Positions 8,801 through 17,741 of a stretch of 64,000 nt of DNA are shown piece by piece (position 1 is the stretch's first letter; each line of letters begins with the position of its first letter). The notes under the pieces were generated by a model. That model had not been told where the DNA came from, did no database searches, and was given only the letters and a program-made list of their open reading frames with translations. The translations under genes and the position numbers were made by a program. This stretch comes from Bacteroidaceae bacterium (GTDB lineage: Bacteria > Bacteroidota > Bacteroidia > Bacteroidales > Bacteroidaceae), in contig JAFTUV010000029.1 in the NCBI GenBank assembly GCA_017466065.1, positions 1-64,000 of the forward strand, read 5' to 3'.

Positions 8801-10540
8801 ATGGATTTGGAACTTATTAAAATGGTTACGGACAAGGCCACCGAGTGGCTTTCTCCCGCTTATGACGAAGAGACTCGTAAAGAGGTTCAGGCTATGCTCG
8901 ACAATGAGGATAAGACCCCCCTTATCGATGCCTTCTATCGTGAATTGGAATTTGGTACCGGTGGCTTGCGCGGTATTATGGGTGCCGGTAGCAACCGTAT
9001 GAATATATACACCGTGGGCAAGGCTACGCAGGGATTGGCCGACTATTTGAACGAGGTGTTTAAAGATCGTGAGCAGATTTCTGTGGTTGTGGGTCACGAT
9101 TGCCGCAATAACAGCCGCTTGTTTGCCGAAATTACAGCAAATATCTTCTCGGCCAACGGTATAAAGGTTTATCTGTTCGAGGATTTGCGTCCCACTCCCG
9201 AGGTTTCTTTTGCTATCCGCTATCTGGGTTGCCAGAGTGGTGTAAACATCACTGCCAGCCATAACCCCAAAGAGTATAATGGCTACAAGGCCTATTGGGA
9301 CGATGGTGCGCAGATGCTTGCTCCCCACGATGTAAAGACTATCGAGTATGTAGAGAAGGTTAAGGTGGAGGATATTAAGTTTGTGGGTAATCCTGCCTTG
9401 ATAGAGGTTATCGGTGAGGAGGTGGACAATGTTTACCTCGACCGCGTGCAGACACTCTCGATAGACCCCGAGGTTATAAAGAAGAACAAGGACTTGAAGA
9501 TTGTCTATACTCCCATTCACGGTTGTGGTCGCGTGCTCATTCCCGCATCGCTTCGTCGTTGGGGCTTCGAGAATATTCACTGCGTTGAGGAGCAGATGGT
9601 AAAGGATGGTAACTTCCCCACTGTAATATCTCCCAACCCCGAGAATGCTGAGGCTATGACTATGGCAGTTAATCTTGCCAAGAAAATTGATGCCGACCTT
9701 GTAATGGCCTCCGACCCTGACGCCGACCGCATTGCTATCGCCTGCAAGAATTTTGATGGTGAGTGGGTTATAGTGAATGGTAACCAGACTTGTATGATTT
9801 TCCTCTACTACATCATTACCCAATATACAAAGCTGGGCAAGATGACAGGCAAGGAGTTTGTTGTAAAGACTATTGTAACCACAGAGGTTATCAAGAGTAT
9901 TGCCGATAAGAACAATATAAAGATGTTCGACTGTTACACAGGCTTCAAGTGGATTGCGAAGGTTATCCGCGACAACGAGGGTATTATGCGTTACATCGGT
10001 GGTGGTGAGGAGAGCTTCGGTTTCTTGGCCGAGGATTTCTGTCGCGACAAAGACTCGGTGTCGGCTTGCAGCCTCATTGCCGAAATTGCCGCTTGGGCCA
10101 AGGAGAATGGCAAGAGCCTTTATGAGATGTTGATGGATATCTACGTTGAGTATGGATTCTCGAAGGAGATAACAGTTAACGTTGTTAAGCCCGGAAAGAG
10201 CGGTGCCGATGAAATCCGTCAGATGATGGAGAACTTCCGTGCTAATCCTTTAAAGGAGATGGCCGGCGAGAAGGTTGTTTGCTACAAGGACTTCAAGGCA
10301 TTGAAGGCTGTCGATGGTGACGGCAATGTAACCGACCTTGATATGCCCGAGCCTTCGAACGTGTTGCAGTACTTTACCGTGAGTGGCAACAAAGTGTCGG
10401 TTCGTCCTTCGGGTACCGAGCCTAAAATCAAATTCTATATGGAGGCAAAGGCTACTATGAGCAACCGCGACGAGTATGTTGCTGCTTGCGAGAAGGCCGA
10501 TGTTATAATCGAGGAGATGAAAAAGGCAATGGGAATTTAA
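8801..10540 (+). CDS. Phosphoglucomutase/phosphomannomutase family enzyme
   Basis: 579 residues, full length for the alpha-D-phosphohexomutase family. Catalytic phosphoserine Ser153 in TASHNPKEYNG, metal loop DPDADR starting at D305, sugar-binding GGGEESFGF, and phosphate-binding RPSGTEPKIKF near the C-terminus. Interconverts hexose 1- and 6-phosphates, feeding nucleotide-sugar synthesis for polysaccharides. Monocistronic: own promoter upstream and a strong terminator 20 nt after the stop. Confidence 0.95.
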   Translation: MDLELIKMVTDKATEWLSPAYDEETRKEVQAMLDNEDKTPLIDAFYRELEFGTGGLRGIMGAGSNRMNIYTVGKATQGLADYLNEVFKDREQISVVVGHDCRNNSRLFAEITANIFSANGIKVYLFEDLRPTPEVSFAIRYLGCQSGVNITASHNPKEYNGYKAYWDDGAQMLAPHDVKTIEYVEKVKVEDIKFVGNPALIEVIGEEVDNVYLDRVQTLSIDPEVIKKNKDLKIVYTPIHGCGRVLIPASLRRWGFENIHCVEEQMVKDGNFPTVISPNPENAEAMTMAVNLAKKIDADLVMASDPDADRIAIACKNFDGEWVIVNGNQTCMIFLYYIITQYTKLGKMTGKEFVVKTIVTTEVIKSIADKNNIKMFDCYTGFKWIAKVIRDNEGIMRYIGGGEESFGFLAEDFCRDKDSVSACSLIAEIAAWAKENGKSLYEMLMDIYVEYGFSKEITVNVVKPGKSGADEIRQMMENFRANPLKEMAGEKVVCYKDFKALKAVDGDGNVTDLDMPEPSNVLQYFTVSGNKVSVRPSGTEPKIKFYMEAKATMSNRDEYVAACEKADVIIEEMKKAMGI

Positions 10541-10560
10541 TTGCTACGTTTCCTGTAATA

Positions 10561-10594
10561 AAAAAGCCTGCCGATTATTCGGCAGGCTTTTTTT
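10561..10594. terminator. Bidirectional terminator
   Basis: Stem AAGCCTGCCGA/TCGGCAGGCTT with loop TTAT, an A-run on the left and eight Ts on the right. It lies between the convergent phosphohexomutase and rng genes and can serve both. Confidence 0.92.
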
Positions 10595-10614
10595 TGATAG
10601 TGTGAATAGGGTCT

Positions 10615-12192
10615 TTACTTTAATTCCGATTCTTCTTTCATATCAACCTCTTTCCCGGCTTTGTCGTAGAAATGGTATTCCAGATAGGCCAGTTTCTGGT
10701 TGGGTATGATGCGTATTCCGAATCCGTATTTGAATTGCCATTTGCGGTATAACGATATTATACCTTTCTTAATGTAGGATGCTACATAGGGGTGTACGTG
10801 CAGTGTCAGTGATTTCATCCCTATGGTTCCTGTAAGTGTGCTTATTTTACTCTCTAATTGGTCGGTGAACAGTATCGACGATTGTACCTTGCCTTTGCCG
10901 AAACATACGGGGCAGTTCTCTTCAACCGGCATATCTATTGCGGGGCGCACTCTTTGGCGTGTAATCTGCATAAGGCCGAATTTGCTCAACGGCAGAATAT
11001 TGTGCTTGGCTCTGTCGCGGCTCATATTTTCGCTCATTCGCTCGTAGAGTGCCTGACGGTGTTCCGCCTTGTCCATATCTATGAAGTCGACTACTATGAT
11101 GCCTCCCATATCGCGCAGACGCAGTTGGCGTGCAAGTTCGTCGGCAGCTCCCAAGTTCACTTCCAAGGCGTTTTCTTCTTGGTTGCTGGCATTGTTTCGT
11201 GTTCTGTTGCCGCTGTTCACATCGACAACGTGCAGGGCTTCGGTGTGTTCTATCACAAGGTAGGCTCCGCCTTTGAACGATACTATTCGGCCGAAGGACG
11301 ATTTAATCTGTTTGGTTATCGCAAAATGGTCGAATATGGGCAGTTCGCCGCGGTATAGCTTTATTATGTTTATGCTTTCGGGGGCTATCACCGATACATA
11401 ATCCCTGATTTTCTTATATACCTCTACATCGTTCACGTGTATGCTCTCGTACGACGGGTTGAAGAGGTCGCGTAGCAGAGCAAGCGTTCTGTCCGATTCG
11501 GCGTGGACAATGCCGGGAGGTTTTGTGCATTTCTGTACTTTGCCTACAAGCGATTCCCAACTGTTTATGAGGCTGCGTAGTTCGGCGTCGAGCTCGGCAA
11601 CTTTCTTGCCTTCGGCTACTGTGCGCACGATGATGCCGAAATTCTTGGGCTTGATGCTTTGCAGCAGTTGTTTGAGCCTTGTGCGTTCTTCGGGCGATTT
11701 TATCTTCGATGATACCGATACTTTGTCTTCAAAGGGTATAAGTATCAAAAATCGTCCGGCAAATGATATTTCACAAGTGAGGCGCGGGCCTTTGGTGCTT
11801 ATGGGCTCTTTGGCTACTTGTACAAGAATTTCTTGTCCGCTTTGCAAGGTTTCGGCGATGTTGCCCTCCTTCTTCTTTTCGGGCATTATGGAAGCCTTGG
11901 ATATTGGAAATGTCTTTTTTCGGTCGCTTGTAATTTGTTTTAAGTATCTTTGTAAAGAGTAAAATTGCGGGCCTAAATCCAAATAGTGGAGGAATGCGTC
12001 TTTCTCGGAACCTACGTCAACAAAGCAGGCGTTGAGCCCGGGCATAATTTTCTTTACACGCCCAAGGTATATGTTGCCCACCGAAAAGGTTTCTGTCTGT
12101 TCCTCCTTTTGAAATTCAACCAGTTGCTTGTCTTCTGTGATGGCAATGGCTACTTCGTTGGAGTGAACGTCAACAATAAGTTCGCTTGTCAC
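10615..12192 (-). CDS. rng: Ribonuclease G/E family protein
   Basis: 525 residues. S1-like domain with the insertion starts near residue 35 (GNIYLGRVKKIMPGLNACFVDVG); catalytic DNase-I-like core has GAYLVIEHTEALHVVDVNSG and GGIIVVDFIDM, whose two Asp bind Mg; a C-P-V-C zinc-link follows (NCPVCFGKGKV). Lacks the long RNase E scaffold tail, so RNase G type. It processes rRNA and degrades mRNA. Downstream of the HU/small basic gene pair but separated from it by a terminator. Confidence 0.93.
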   Translation of the reverse strand: MTSELIVDVHSNEVAIAITEDKQLVEFQKEEQTETFSVGNIYLGRVKKIMPGLNACFVDVGSEKDAFLHYLDLGPQFYSLQRYLKQITSDRKKTFPISKASIMPEKKKEGNIAETLQSGQEILVQVAKEPISTKGPRLTCEISFAGRFLILIPFEDKVSVSSKIKSPEERTRLKQLLQSIKPKNFGIIVRTVAEGKKVAELDAELRSLINSWESLVGKVQKCTKPPGIVHAESDRTLALLRDLFNPSYESIHVNDVEVYKKIRDYVSVIAPESINIIKLYRGELPIFDHFAITKQIKSSFGRIVSFKGGAYLVIEHTEALHVVDVNSGNRTRNNASNQEENALEVNLGAADELARQLRLRDMGGIIVVDFIDMDKAEHRQALYERMSENMSRDRAKHNILPLSKFGLMQITRQRVRPAIDMPVEENCPVCFGKGKVQSSILFTDQLESKISTLTGTIGMKSLTLHVHPYVASYIKKGIISLYRKWQFKYGFGIRIIPNQKLAYLEYHFYDKAGKEVDMKEESELK

Positions 12193-12290
12193 AATTACTT
12201 CTTTTATTTTGATTTAGTGAGCCTCTTTCTATTTCAAGGCGAGGTTCAAATGCCTTTGAAGGTTACGGCGTGGCCGTTGGTGCTTAAAAC

Positions 12291-12334
12291 AAAAAACAAA
12301 CTTGAAGCGGTTGATTCTTGCAAGTTTGTTTTTT
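12291..12334. terminator. Terminator after the 29-residue basic gene
   Basis: Perfect 14-bp stem, AAAAAACAAACTTG (12291-12304) with CAAGTTTGTTTTTT (12321-12334), with T-runs on both strands. Lies 20 nt beyond the stop of the small minus-strand gene and before rng. Confidence 0.85.
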
Positions 12335-12353
12335 GTGTCCTGTTCAGACGAGC

Positions 12354-12443
12354 TTACTTGCTCTTATGTCTGTTCTTTCTCAATCTTTTTTTACGCTTGT
12401 GCGTAGACATCTTATGTCTTTTTTTCTTTTTTCCGCTAGGCAT
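12354..12443 (-). CDS. 29-residue very basic ribosomal-type protein (bS22/mS38-like)
   Basis: Begins MPSGKKKKRHKMSTHKRKKR, is almost half Lys and Arg, and ends NRHKSK. The KKRRHKM-THKRKKRLRK pattern resembles the AURKAIP1/COX24 motif of mitochondrial mS38 and actinobacterial bS22, and short proteins like this are conserved next to HU in Bacteroidota as far as I recall. Probable role: small-subunit rRNA binding; this is by resemblance only. Lies 29 nt after the HU gene and is followed by its own terminator, so the two form a transcript. Confidence 0.75.
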   Translation of the reverse strand: MPSGKKKKRHKMSTHKRKKRLRKNRHKSK

Positions 12444-12472
12444 AGTTTAGAAAATTTATAAATTAACAAATA

Positions 12473-12748
12473 TTACTTTTTAACTTCGTTTACGAATGTT
12501 TTTGCGGGCTTGAACGCGGGAATATCGTGTGCGGGGATAATAATGGTCTTCTCCTTGTGGATGTCGCGGGCAGTCTTTTCTGCTCTCTGCTTGATAATGA
12601 AGCTACCAAAACCGCGTAGATATACTGGTTCGTGATTTGCCAAAGATGTTTTCACCACCTCCATAAATGATTCTACCGATGCAAGAACCACTGTTTTCTC
12701 AATACCTGTCTTCTTTGCAATCTCGTTTACAATGTCTGCTTTTGTCAT
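12473..12748 (-). CDS. HU/IHF-family DNA-binding protein
   Basis: 91 residues from the ATG at 12748. Start MTKADIVNEIAKKTG, dimer helix, then the beta-arm region LRGFGSFIIKQRAEKTARD and PAFKPAKTFVNEVKK, the usual HU size. Abundant nucleoid protein that bends DNA. An in-frame upstream codon at 12802 overlaps the -7 box, so the shorter form is chosen. Confidence 0.95.
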   Translation of the reverse strand: MTKADIVNEIAKKTGIEKTVVLASVESFMEVVKTSLANHEPVYLRGFGSFIIKQRAEKTARDIHKEKTIIIPAHDIPAFKPAKTFVNEVKK

Positions 12749-12799
12749 TTTATTTGTATATTTTATGTTATTGTGAAAATTGTTCCAAATTTCGGGAGG

Positions 12800-12807
12800 C
12801 AAATATA
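12800..12807 (-). promoter_or_regulatory. -7 box (TATATTTG) for HU gene
   Basis: Exact TAnnTTTG match on the minus strand, about 52 nt before the HU start codon; no clear -33 box. Confidence 0.5.
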
Positions 12808-12998
12808 TAGCTTTTTTTGCTTTTACGGAAATATAATGTGCTTTTTTTGTATAAAAAATCGTTGTTTGTGCTTTGTTTGGAGGGATTTTGTTGCTTTTCT
12901 GTTCTTTTGTGCGTTTTTTTTGTGAGGTATTGATTTAATTGTTACTTTTGTATTTGATTTATTTATTATTAAATATCAGTTGTTTTTTAACTTATATG

Positions 12999-13030
12999 TT
13001 TGCATAGGCTTGCCGGTTGCATTATATTTG
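12999..13030 (+). promoter_or_regulatory. Promoter of ssb
   Basis: -33 TTTG (12999-13002), 20-nt spacer, -7 TATATTTG (13023-13030). Both boxes match the Bacteroidota consensus; the start would lie about 40 nt before the ssb ATG. Confidence 0.65.
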
Positions 13031-13078
13031 CATAAATGATTGTCTTTGCAGAGATTGGGTGAATTAAATTTTTTCGAT

Positions 13079-13465
13079 ATGTCAGTCAATAAAGTTATTT
13101 TAATCGGTAATGTGGGTAAAAATCCCGATGTTCGTCACTTGGACCGGAATGTTGCGGTTGCCAATATGGTTATTGCAACAACGGAGCGTGCCTATACTTT
13201 GCAGAATGGTACACAGGTTCCCGAAAGAACCGAGTGGCATAATGTGGTTTTGTGGGGCGGATTGGCCGAGGTGGCCGAGAAGTATGTTCACAAAGGCGAC
13301 CGCATATATATTGAGGGCAAGATCAGGACCAATACATACGAGGACCAGAATGGTATTCGTCGCTATCGTACCGAAATTCTTGCAGAAACAATGGAGATGC
13401 TTTCGTCGCGTGGCACTACTGCTGCACCTGTTGATGAGCCTGCTGCCGATAGTTCTATTTACTAA
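13079..13465 (+). CDS. ssb: Single-stranded DNA-binding protein
   Basis: 128 residues from ATG 13079 (MSVNKVILIGNVGKNPDVRH). OB-fold with the typical segments TEWHNVVLWGGLAEVAEKYVHKGDRIYIEG and RTEILAETMEML; the acidic tail is short and ends SSIY rather than the DDDIPF type. Protects ssDNA in replication and repair. The in-frame codon at 13040 precedes it, but MSVNKV is the family start. gldE follows 27 nt later. Confidence 0.95.
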   Translation: MSVNKVILIGNVGKNPDVRHLDRNVAVANMVIATTERAYTLQNGTQVPERTEWHNVVLWGGLAEVAEKYVHKGDRIYIEGKIRTNTYEDQNGIRRYRTEILAETMEMLSSRGTTAAPVDEPAADSSIY

Positions 13466-13492
13466 TTTCTTGGAACAATAGTTTTATTATTG

Positions 13493-14845
13493 ATGGTTAC
13501 TGCTTTTTTGCGGCTATCTGCTTTTGCGCTCCCCGAGGTTACTTTTACGCCTCCCACGGTGAGTGCGATGATAGCTCTTGTGTTTGCCGGCGTGCTGTTG
13601 ATGTGCTCGGCTTTTGCTTCGGGGTCGGAGATTGCTTTCTTCTCGCTTTCGCGAGTGGAGCTCGACGAGGCTGCCGAGAGTAAGTCGGTGTCGGCTCAGC
13701 ACATTCTTGCGATGCTCAAAGAACCGGAGCGTCTGCTTGCGACAATTCTTATAGTAAACGACTTTGTGAATGTGGGCATAGTTATGTTGCTCAACTATTT
13801 CTTTTTGTCCATAATGTCGTTTGGCGAGAGTGCAAAGTGGCTCGAATTCCTCTTGCTCACGGTTGTACTCACCTTCTTGCTGCTGTTGTTTGGTGAGGTT
13901 ATGCCAAAAATCTATTCGAAGAACAATATTCGCAAGTTTGCCTATTTTGCATCCGATGCGCTGTATTTCCTTTTCCGCTTGTTGAGGCCGTTCTCTTCGT
14001 TGCTTGTGCGTTCTACGTTGCTTACGGAGCGTCTTGCTTCGAAAAGTAACTATTCGCTGTCGGTCGATGAACTTGAACAGGCTCTTGAACTGACGGACAA
14101 GAGGGAGATTGGGGAGCAGAAGAATATGCTCGAAGGTATAATACGCTTTGGCGACGAGACGGTGCGCAGTATTATGACTTCGCGTATGGATATGGTGATG
14201 CTCGATATTCGTGCCTCGTACACCGAGGTGTTGCGTTGTGCTGCCGATAATGCCTACTCGCGCATTCCTGTTTATGCGGGGACGCAGGACGAGATTAGGG
14301 GTATTCTTTATATTAAGGATTTGTTGCCCTATCTGAATCGCGGAGCCAATTTCCGTTGGCAATCGCTTATCCGTCAGCCCTATTTTGTGCCCGAAACGAA
14401 GAAAGTCGACGACCTGTTGTGCGATTTTCAGACGGTGCGTGTGCATATGGCCATCGTGGTGGATGAATTTGGTGGCGTGTCGGGCCTTATCACTTTGGAG
14501 GATATTATAGAGGAGATTGTGGGAGAGATAAACGATGAATTTGACGAGCCCGATACTTCGTATGAGCGTATTGATGAACGCACCATTGTGTTTGAGGGAA
14601 AGACAATGCTGTCGGACTTCTTTAAAATAATGTCGCTCGATGGTGATGAATTCAGGGAGTCTGCCGGTGAGGCCGACACGCTTGCGGGAATGCTCTTGGA
14701 GTTGAAGGGGGAGTTTCCGCGTTTACACGAGAAGATTGTGTGCTCGGGCGTGGAGTTCGAGGTTATGAGCAAGGATAAGCATCGTTTGGTAAAGATTAAG
14801 GCTACCATTTTGGAGAATGCCGCCGAGGGCGAGGAGGAAGAGTAG
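13493..14845 (+). CDS. gldE: GldE-like CNNM/CBS/CorC transporter-associated protein
   Basis: 450 residues. N-terminal DUF21/CNNM membrane domain with about four spans (residues 25-190), a CBS pair around 205-330 (SRIPVYAGTQDEIRGILYIKDLL, VDEFGGVSGLITLEDIIEEIVGEI) and a C-terminal CorC/HlyC transporter-associated domain. Position directly after ssb is the gldE arrangement of Bacteroidota. GldE is needed for gliding in flavobacteria; in non-gliding Bacteroidales it probably acts in metal transport or the envelope. A paralogue lies at 49159. Confidence 0.88.
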   Translation: MVTAFLRLSAFALPEVTFTPPTVSAMIALVFAGVLLMCSAFASGSEIAFFSLSRVELDEAAESKSVSAQHILAMLKEPERLLATILIVNDFVNVGIVMLLNYFFLSIMSFGESAKWLEFLLLTVVLTFLLLLFGEVMPKIYSKNNIRKFAYFASDALYFLFRLLRPFSSLLVRSTLLTERLASKSNYSLSVDELEQALELTDKREIGEQKNMLEGIIRFGDETVRSIMTSRMDMVMLDIRASYTEVLRCAADNAYSRIPVYAGTQDEIRGILYIKDLLPYLNRGANFRWQSLIRQPYFVPETKKVDDLLCDFQTVRVHMAIVVDEFGGVSGLITLEDIIEEIVGEINDEFDEPDTSYERIDERTIVFEGKTMLSDFFKIMSLDGDEFRESAGEADTLAGMLLELKGEFPRLHEKIVCSGVEFEVMSKDKHRLVKIKATILENAAEGEEEE

Positions 14846-14846
14846 T

Positions 14847-15503
14847 ATGCCGTTCCTTAAAAAGTTTGCTTGCGGTGACATTGAAATTGCTGTTTGGGAA
14901 ATTACCGAGACGGCGGAGGAGTTATCGTCGCTTGTGCCTCCTGCGCTGCTTGCCGAGGTCGGGACATTTGCGAGCCTCAAACGTCGTGCCGAGTGGTTGG
15001 CTGTGCGCTTGTTGTTGCAGAGGTTCTTCGGCGACGATGCCCGCATAGTATATGATGCTGCCGGCAAGCCTTCTCTGAATAATAATGATGCGTATATAAG
15101 TATATCGCACACGCGCGGTTATGCAGCCTTGGCTTTTTCGAAAAACTCTCCTATGGGTGTTGATGTTGAGTTGTCTGCACGGGAGGTGGGTGAGGCTTTT
15201 GGCTGTTTTATGCGTGGTGAGGAGTTGGACGGTGTTCCGGCGGAGTTGCTGAACAGGGCGAAACTGATACGTTGGACCGCGTCGGAGGCTGTCTATAAGC
15301 TGGTTGGCAATTTAGGCGGTGGCTTTCGCGATAATATAGTGTTGGAGAGGGTATTACCCTTGGAGGGTGGTGTGTTGTCTTTGTCGCTTGTGGGGCTCCC
15401 GCGTGGTAACAGTGATAATTATTCGGTGGCCTATTTGTTCGATGCTCCTTTGCTCGTTGTTATATGCAGGGAGGGGATTTGTGCTCCTCTTGTGTGCCTT
15501 TAA
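14847..15503 (+). CDS. 4'-phosphopantetheinyl transferase superfamily protein
   Basis: 218 residues from ATG 14847, one nt after the gldE stop (TAG-T-ATG), so coupled to it. Sfp/EntD-type signatures: ISISHTRGYAALAF, MGVDVELSA with the Mg-binding Asp and Glu, and RWTASEAVYKLVG (W-x-x-x-E-x-x-x-K motif). Transfers phosphopantetheine from CoA to carrier proteins. Confidence 0.9.
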   Translation: MPFLKKFACGDIEIAVWEITETAEELSSLVPPALLAEVGTFASLKRRAEWLAVRLLLQRFFGDDARIVYDAAGKPSLNNNDAYISISHTRGYAALAFSKNSPMGVDVELSAREVGEAFGCFMRGEELDGVPAELLNRAKLIRWTASEAVYKLVGNLGGGFRDNIVLERVLPLEGGVLSLSLVGLPRGNSDNYSVAYLFDAPLLVVICREGICAPLVCL

Positions 15504-15592
15504 TTTCTTGCTATTTTAGTTTAATTAGCATAAAGTGTGCTCTTTTTTTCGGGGGCTGTTTGTTGGATTGTCTGTAACTAATCTTTAATATT

Positions 15593-16126
15593 ATGCTTAA
15601 TGTGGTTGTGCGCAGTTTGTGCGTTATTCTTTTGGGTGTGCTTATGGTGACATTGCGCGAGTCGCTTATGCCTGTGATAATACAGATTATAGGTGCAATA
15701 TTTATGTTGTCGGGGGCAGTATCCCTGTTCAATATATATGTTCTGTATAGTCGTGGACTCTCAAAGGGCTTCGATGTTGCGGTGCTTGCATTTGTGGGCA
15801 TTGCCGGTGTTGCGCTTGGAGCGTGGCTGTTGCTTTCTCCGGCTTTCTTCCTCACTTTGTTGATGGTGCTGCTCGGGCTGTTGTTGCTGTTTGTGGGATT
15901 TTATCAGTTGGTTACATTGTTGATGGCACGCCGAGGTGTCAGGGTGCCTTTGCCTATGTATGTGGTGCCACTGCTGTTGTTGGTTGCCGGTGTTATTGTT
16001 ATTGCCAATCCGTTTGAAGCGGCAGGTGTGCCGTTTCTTATAGTGGGTGTCGCAGCGATATTGTCGGGCGTTTCGGAATTGGTGGCCAAAATCTATATTT
16101 CACGGCGTTCGCGACTTGTTGAATAG
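15593..16126 (+). CDS. DUF308/HdeD-like membrane protein
   Basis: 177 residues, nearly all hydrophobic, with about six predicted spans in hairpin pairs (LCVILLGVLMVTL, IQIIGAIFMLSGAV, AFVGIAGVALGAWLLL and so on), the layout of HdeD/DUF308 proteins (acid-resistance membrane protein in E. coli). Function in this organism is unknown. A repeat copy (16147) follows the stop. Confidence 0.75.
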   Translation: MLNVVVRSLCVILLGVLMVTLRESLMPVIIQIIGAIFMLSGAVSLFNIYVLYSRGLSKGFDVAVLAFVGIAGVALGAWLLLSPAFFLTLLMVLLGLLLLFVGFYQLVTLLMARRGVRVPLPMYVVPLLLLVAGVIVIANPFEAAGVPFLIVGVAAILSGVSELVAKIYISRRSRLVE

Positions 16127-16146
16127 CTGTTTGTGGCGACGGTCTT

Positions 16147-16178
16147 CAAGAAACTGTTTAAAATTTGAACAGCTTTTG
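16147..16178. repeat. Intergenic repeat, short copy
   Basis: AAGAAACTGTTTAAA directly joined to the inverted end TTTGAACAGCTTTT, with the interior missing. It lies 21 nt after the DUF308 stop and may work as a hairpin. Confidence 0.5.
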
Positions 16179-16387
16179 GCATAGAGGTGAAAAAAACATT
16201 CTTTTATGTATGTTTTTTCGCGAAAAAATGACATCTTTGCAAATGCGAAGATAGGCTGTGCTTGCTGTAAAATACATTAAAGCCAAGTCTTATGTATCTT
16301 GCTTGATTGCACTGTCTTTGCAAAATGCAATGTGTGCGGCGTTGTAAATGACGCATAATTTGCTTATGCAAAAATATTTACATATTT

Positions 16388-17080
16388 ATGAACGAGATTA
16401 ATGAATTCTTTTTGCAGTTTGTGTCACAGATTTCTCTTTTGGAGGTGGTGATTAAAGGCCTGATAATCGGTATTATCGCATCGGCTCCAATGGGTCCCGT
16501 AGGCATACTCTGTGTGCAGCGCACTCTTAACAAAGGGCGCATATATGGCCTTGTGACAGGCTGTGGCGCAGCTGTCAGTGATATTATATATGCTCTGATT
16601 ACAGGATACGGTCTTTCGTTCATATATGATTTTATTCATAATCGCACAGCTCTTTTTTGGTTGCAGCTGATAGGTGCCGTGCTTATGTTCATATTCGGTG
16701 TGCACACATTCCGCAGTAATCCGGCGCAGAATACTCATAATGTGAGTCGTAACAAGAGCAGTCTTGTGCAGAATGGTGTTACCGGCTTTTTTCTCGCATT
16801 CTCGAATCCATTGCTCATAATGCTGTTTCTGGCACTCTTTACTCCGCTGAACTTTATGTTGCCCGAACAGGCGCTCTATAATCAGTTTATGGGATATGCG
16901 GCCATTCTTGCCGGCGCAATGCTGTGGTGGCTTTTTATCACATACGTTGTGAGCAAATTGAGAGCGCGTTTCGATGTTCGTGGCGTGTGGATTATAAATA
17001 AAGTGATTGGCACATTGGTGATGATAGGGTCGTTCATAGGAATGGTGCTCATTATCACAGGTATATATTCTTTTCATTAA
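16388..17080 (+). CDS. LysE/RhtB-family exporter
   Basis: 230 residues, about six membrane spans. Family signature near the N-terminus: IIGIIASAPMGPVGILCVQRTLNKGR, then GAAVSDIIYALITGYG. LysE/RhtB proteins export amino acids or related metabolites; the substrate is not readable. First gene of a plus-strand run that ends at fmt. Confidence 0.88.
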   Translation: MNEINEFFLQFVSQISLLEVVIKGLIIGIIASAPMGPVGILCVQRTLNKGRIYGLVTGCGAAVSDIIYALITGYGLSFIYDFIHNRTALFWLQLIGAVLMFIFGVHTFRSNPAQNTHNVSRNKSSLVQNGVTGFFLAFSNPLLIMLFLALFTPLNFMLPEQALYNQFMGYAAILAGAMLWWLFITYVVSKLRARFDVRGVWIINKVIGTLVMIGSFIGMVLIITGIYSFH

Positions 17081-17092
17081 TTATTTAGGATT

Positions 17093-17644
17093 TTGTTAAT
17101 ATCAAAAGAACTTCGAAGGAAGAATATAGCAGAATATCTGCTATATATGTGGCAGGTCGAAGACCTGCTTCGTGTTTGTGATTTATCGCTCGACAGGATA
17201 AGGACAACTTTGGTGGCTCCCCATAATCTGCCTGCCGAGGCTGAGCGGGAGATGCTCGATTGGTATGATAATCTTGCCGAAATGATGCGCATCGAAGGAA
17301 TAAAGGAGAGTGGGCATTTGCAAATTAACAAGAATGTGATAATAAACCTCACCGACCTGCACACCCGTCTGTTGAAATCTCCAAAGGTGCCTTTCTATTC
17401 GGCAGCCTATTACAAGGCTCTCCCATTCATTGTGGAGTTCAGGGCAAAGAGCGACGGAAAGGATAAGGGTGAAATAGAAAACTGTTTCGATGCACTTTAT
17501 ATGTTGTGGCTTATGAGGTTGCAGAAACGCGAAATAAACAAGGAAACAGATGCTGCCACGGCCGAGATAAGCAAATTTATTTCGATGCTCTCACTCTACT
17601 ATAAGGAGGAGGAAGAGGGCAAGCTGAATCTGGATGAGGAGTGA
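17093..17644 (+). CDS. DUF4924-like Bacteroidales protein
   Basis: 183 residues from TTG 17093 (LISKELRRKNIAEYLLYMWQVEDLLR). Helical, soluble, no signal peptide; charged tail LYYKEEEEGKLNLDEE. I recall the opening sequence as that of DUF4924 proteins, conserved in Bacteroidales but of unknown function. Lies 12 nt after the LysE gene and upstream of prfC. No ATG suits the N-terminus, so a TTG start is used. Confidence 0.65.
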   Translation: MLISKELRRKNIAEYLLYMWQVEDLLRVCDLSLDRIRTTLVAPHNLPAEAEREMLDWYDNLAEMMRIEGIKESGHLQINKNVIINLTDLHTRLLKSPKVPFYSAAYYKALPFIVEFRAKSDGKDKGEIENCFDALYMLWLMRLQKREINKETDAATAEISKFISMLSLYYKEEEEGKLNLDEE

Positions 17645-17741
17645 TTATTTTAGAAATATATTCATAGCTGCGATATTTTTCCGGGGGTAGTGCTCCGAGT
17701 AAAATCAAAGCAGTTTAAAAACGATAAAACTATTGGTTCAA

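Larger units (their letters stand above)
12749..13078. other. 330-nt divergent promoter region HU/ssb
   Basis: AT-rich gene-free DNA between divergent HU and ssb genes. Contains a minus-strand -7 box at 12800-12807 and a plus-strand promoter at 12999-13030; nothing else recognisable. Confidence 0.7.

Noticed and set aside
8771..9823. Long open frame on the minus strand (350 codons) opposite the phosphohexomutase gene
   Set aside because: Antisense to a fully conserved enzyme; no family signatures, low-complexity composition that follows from the codon use of the plus-strand gene.
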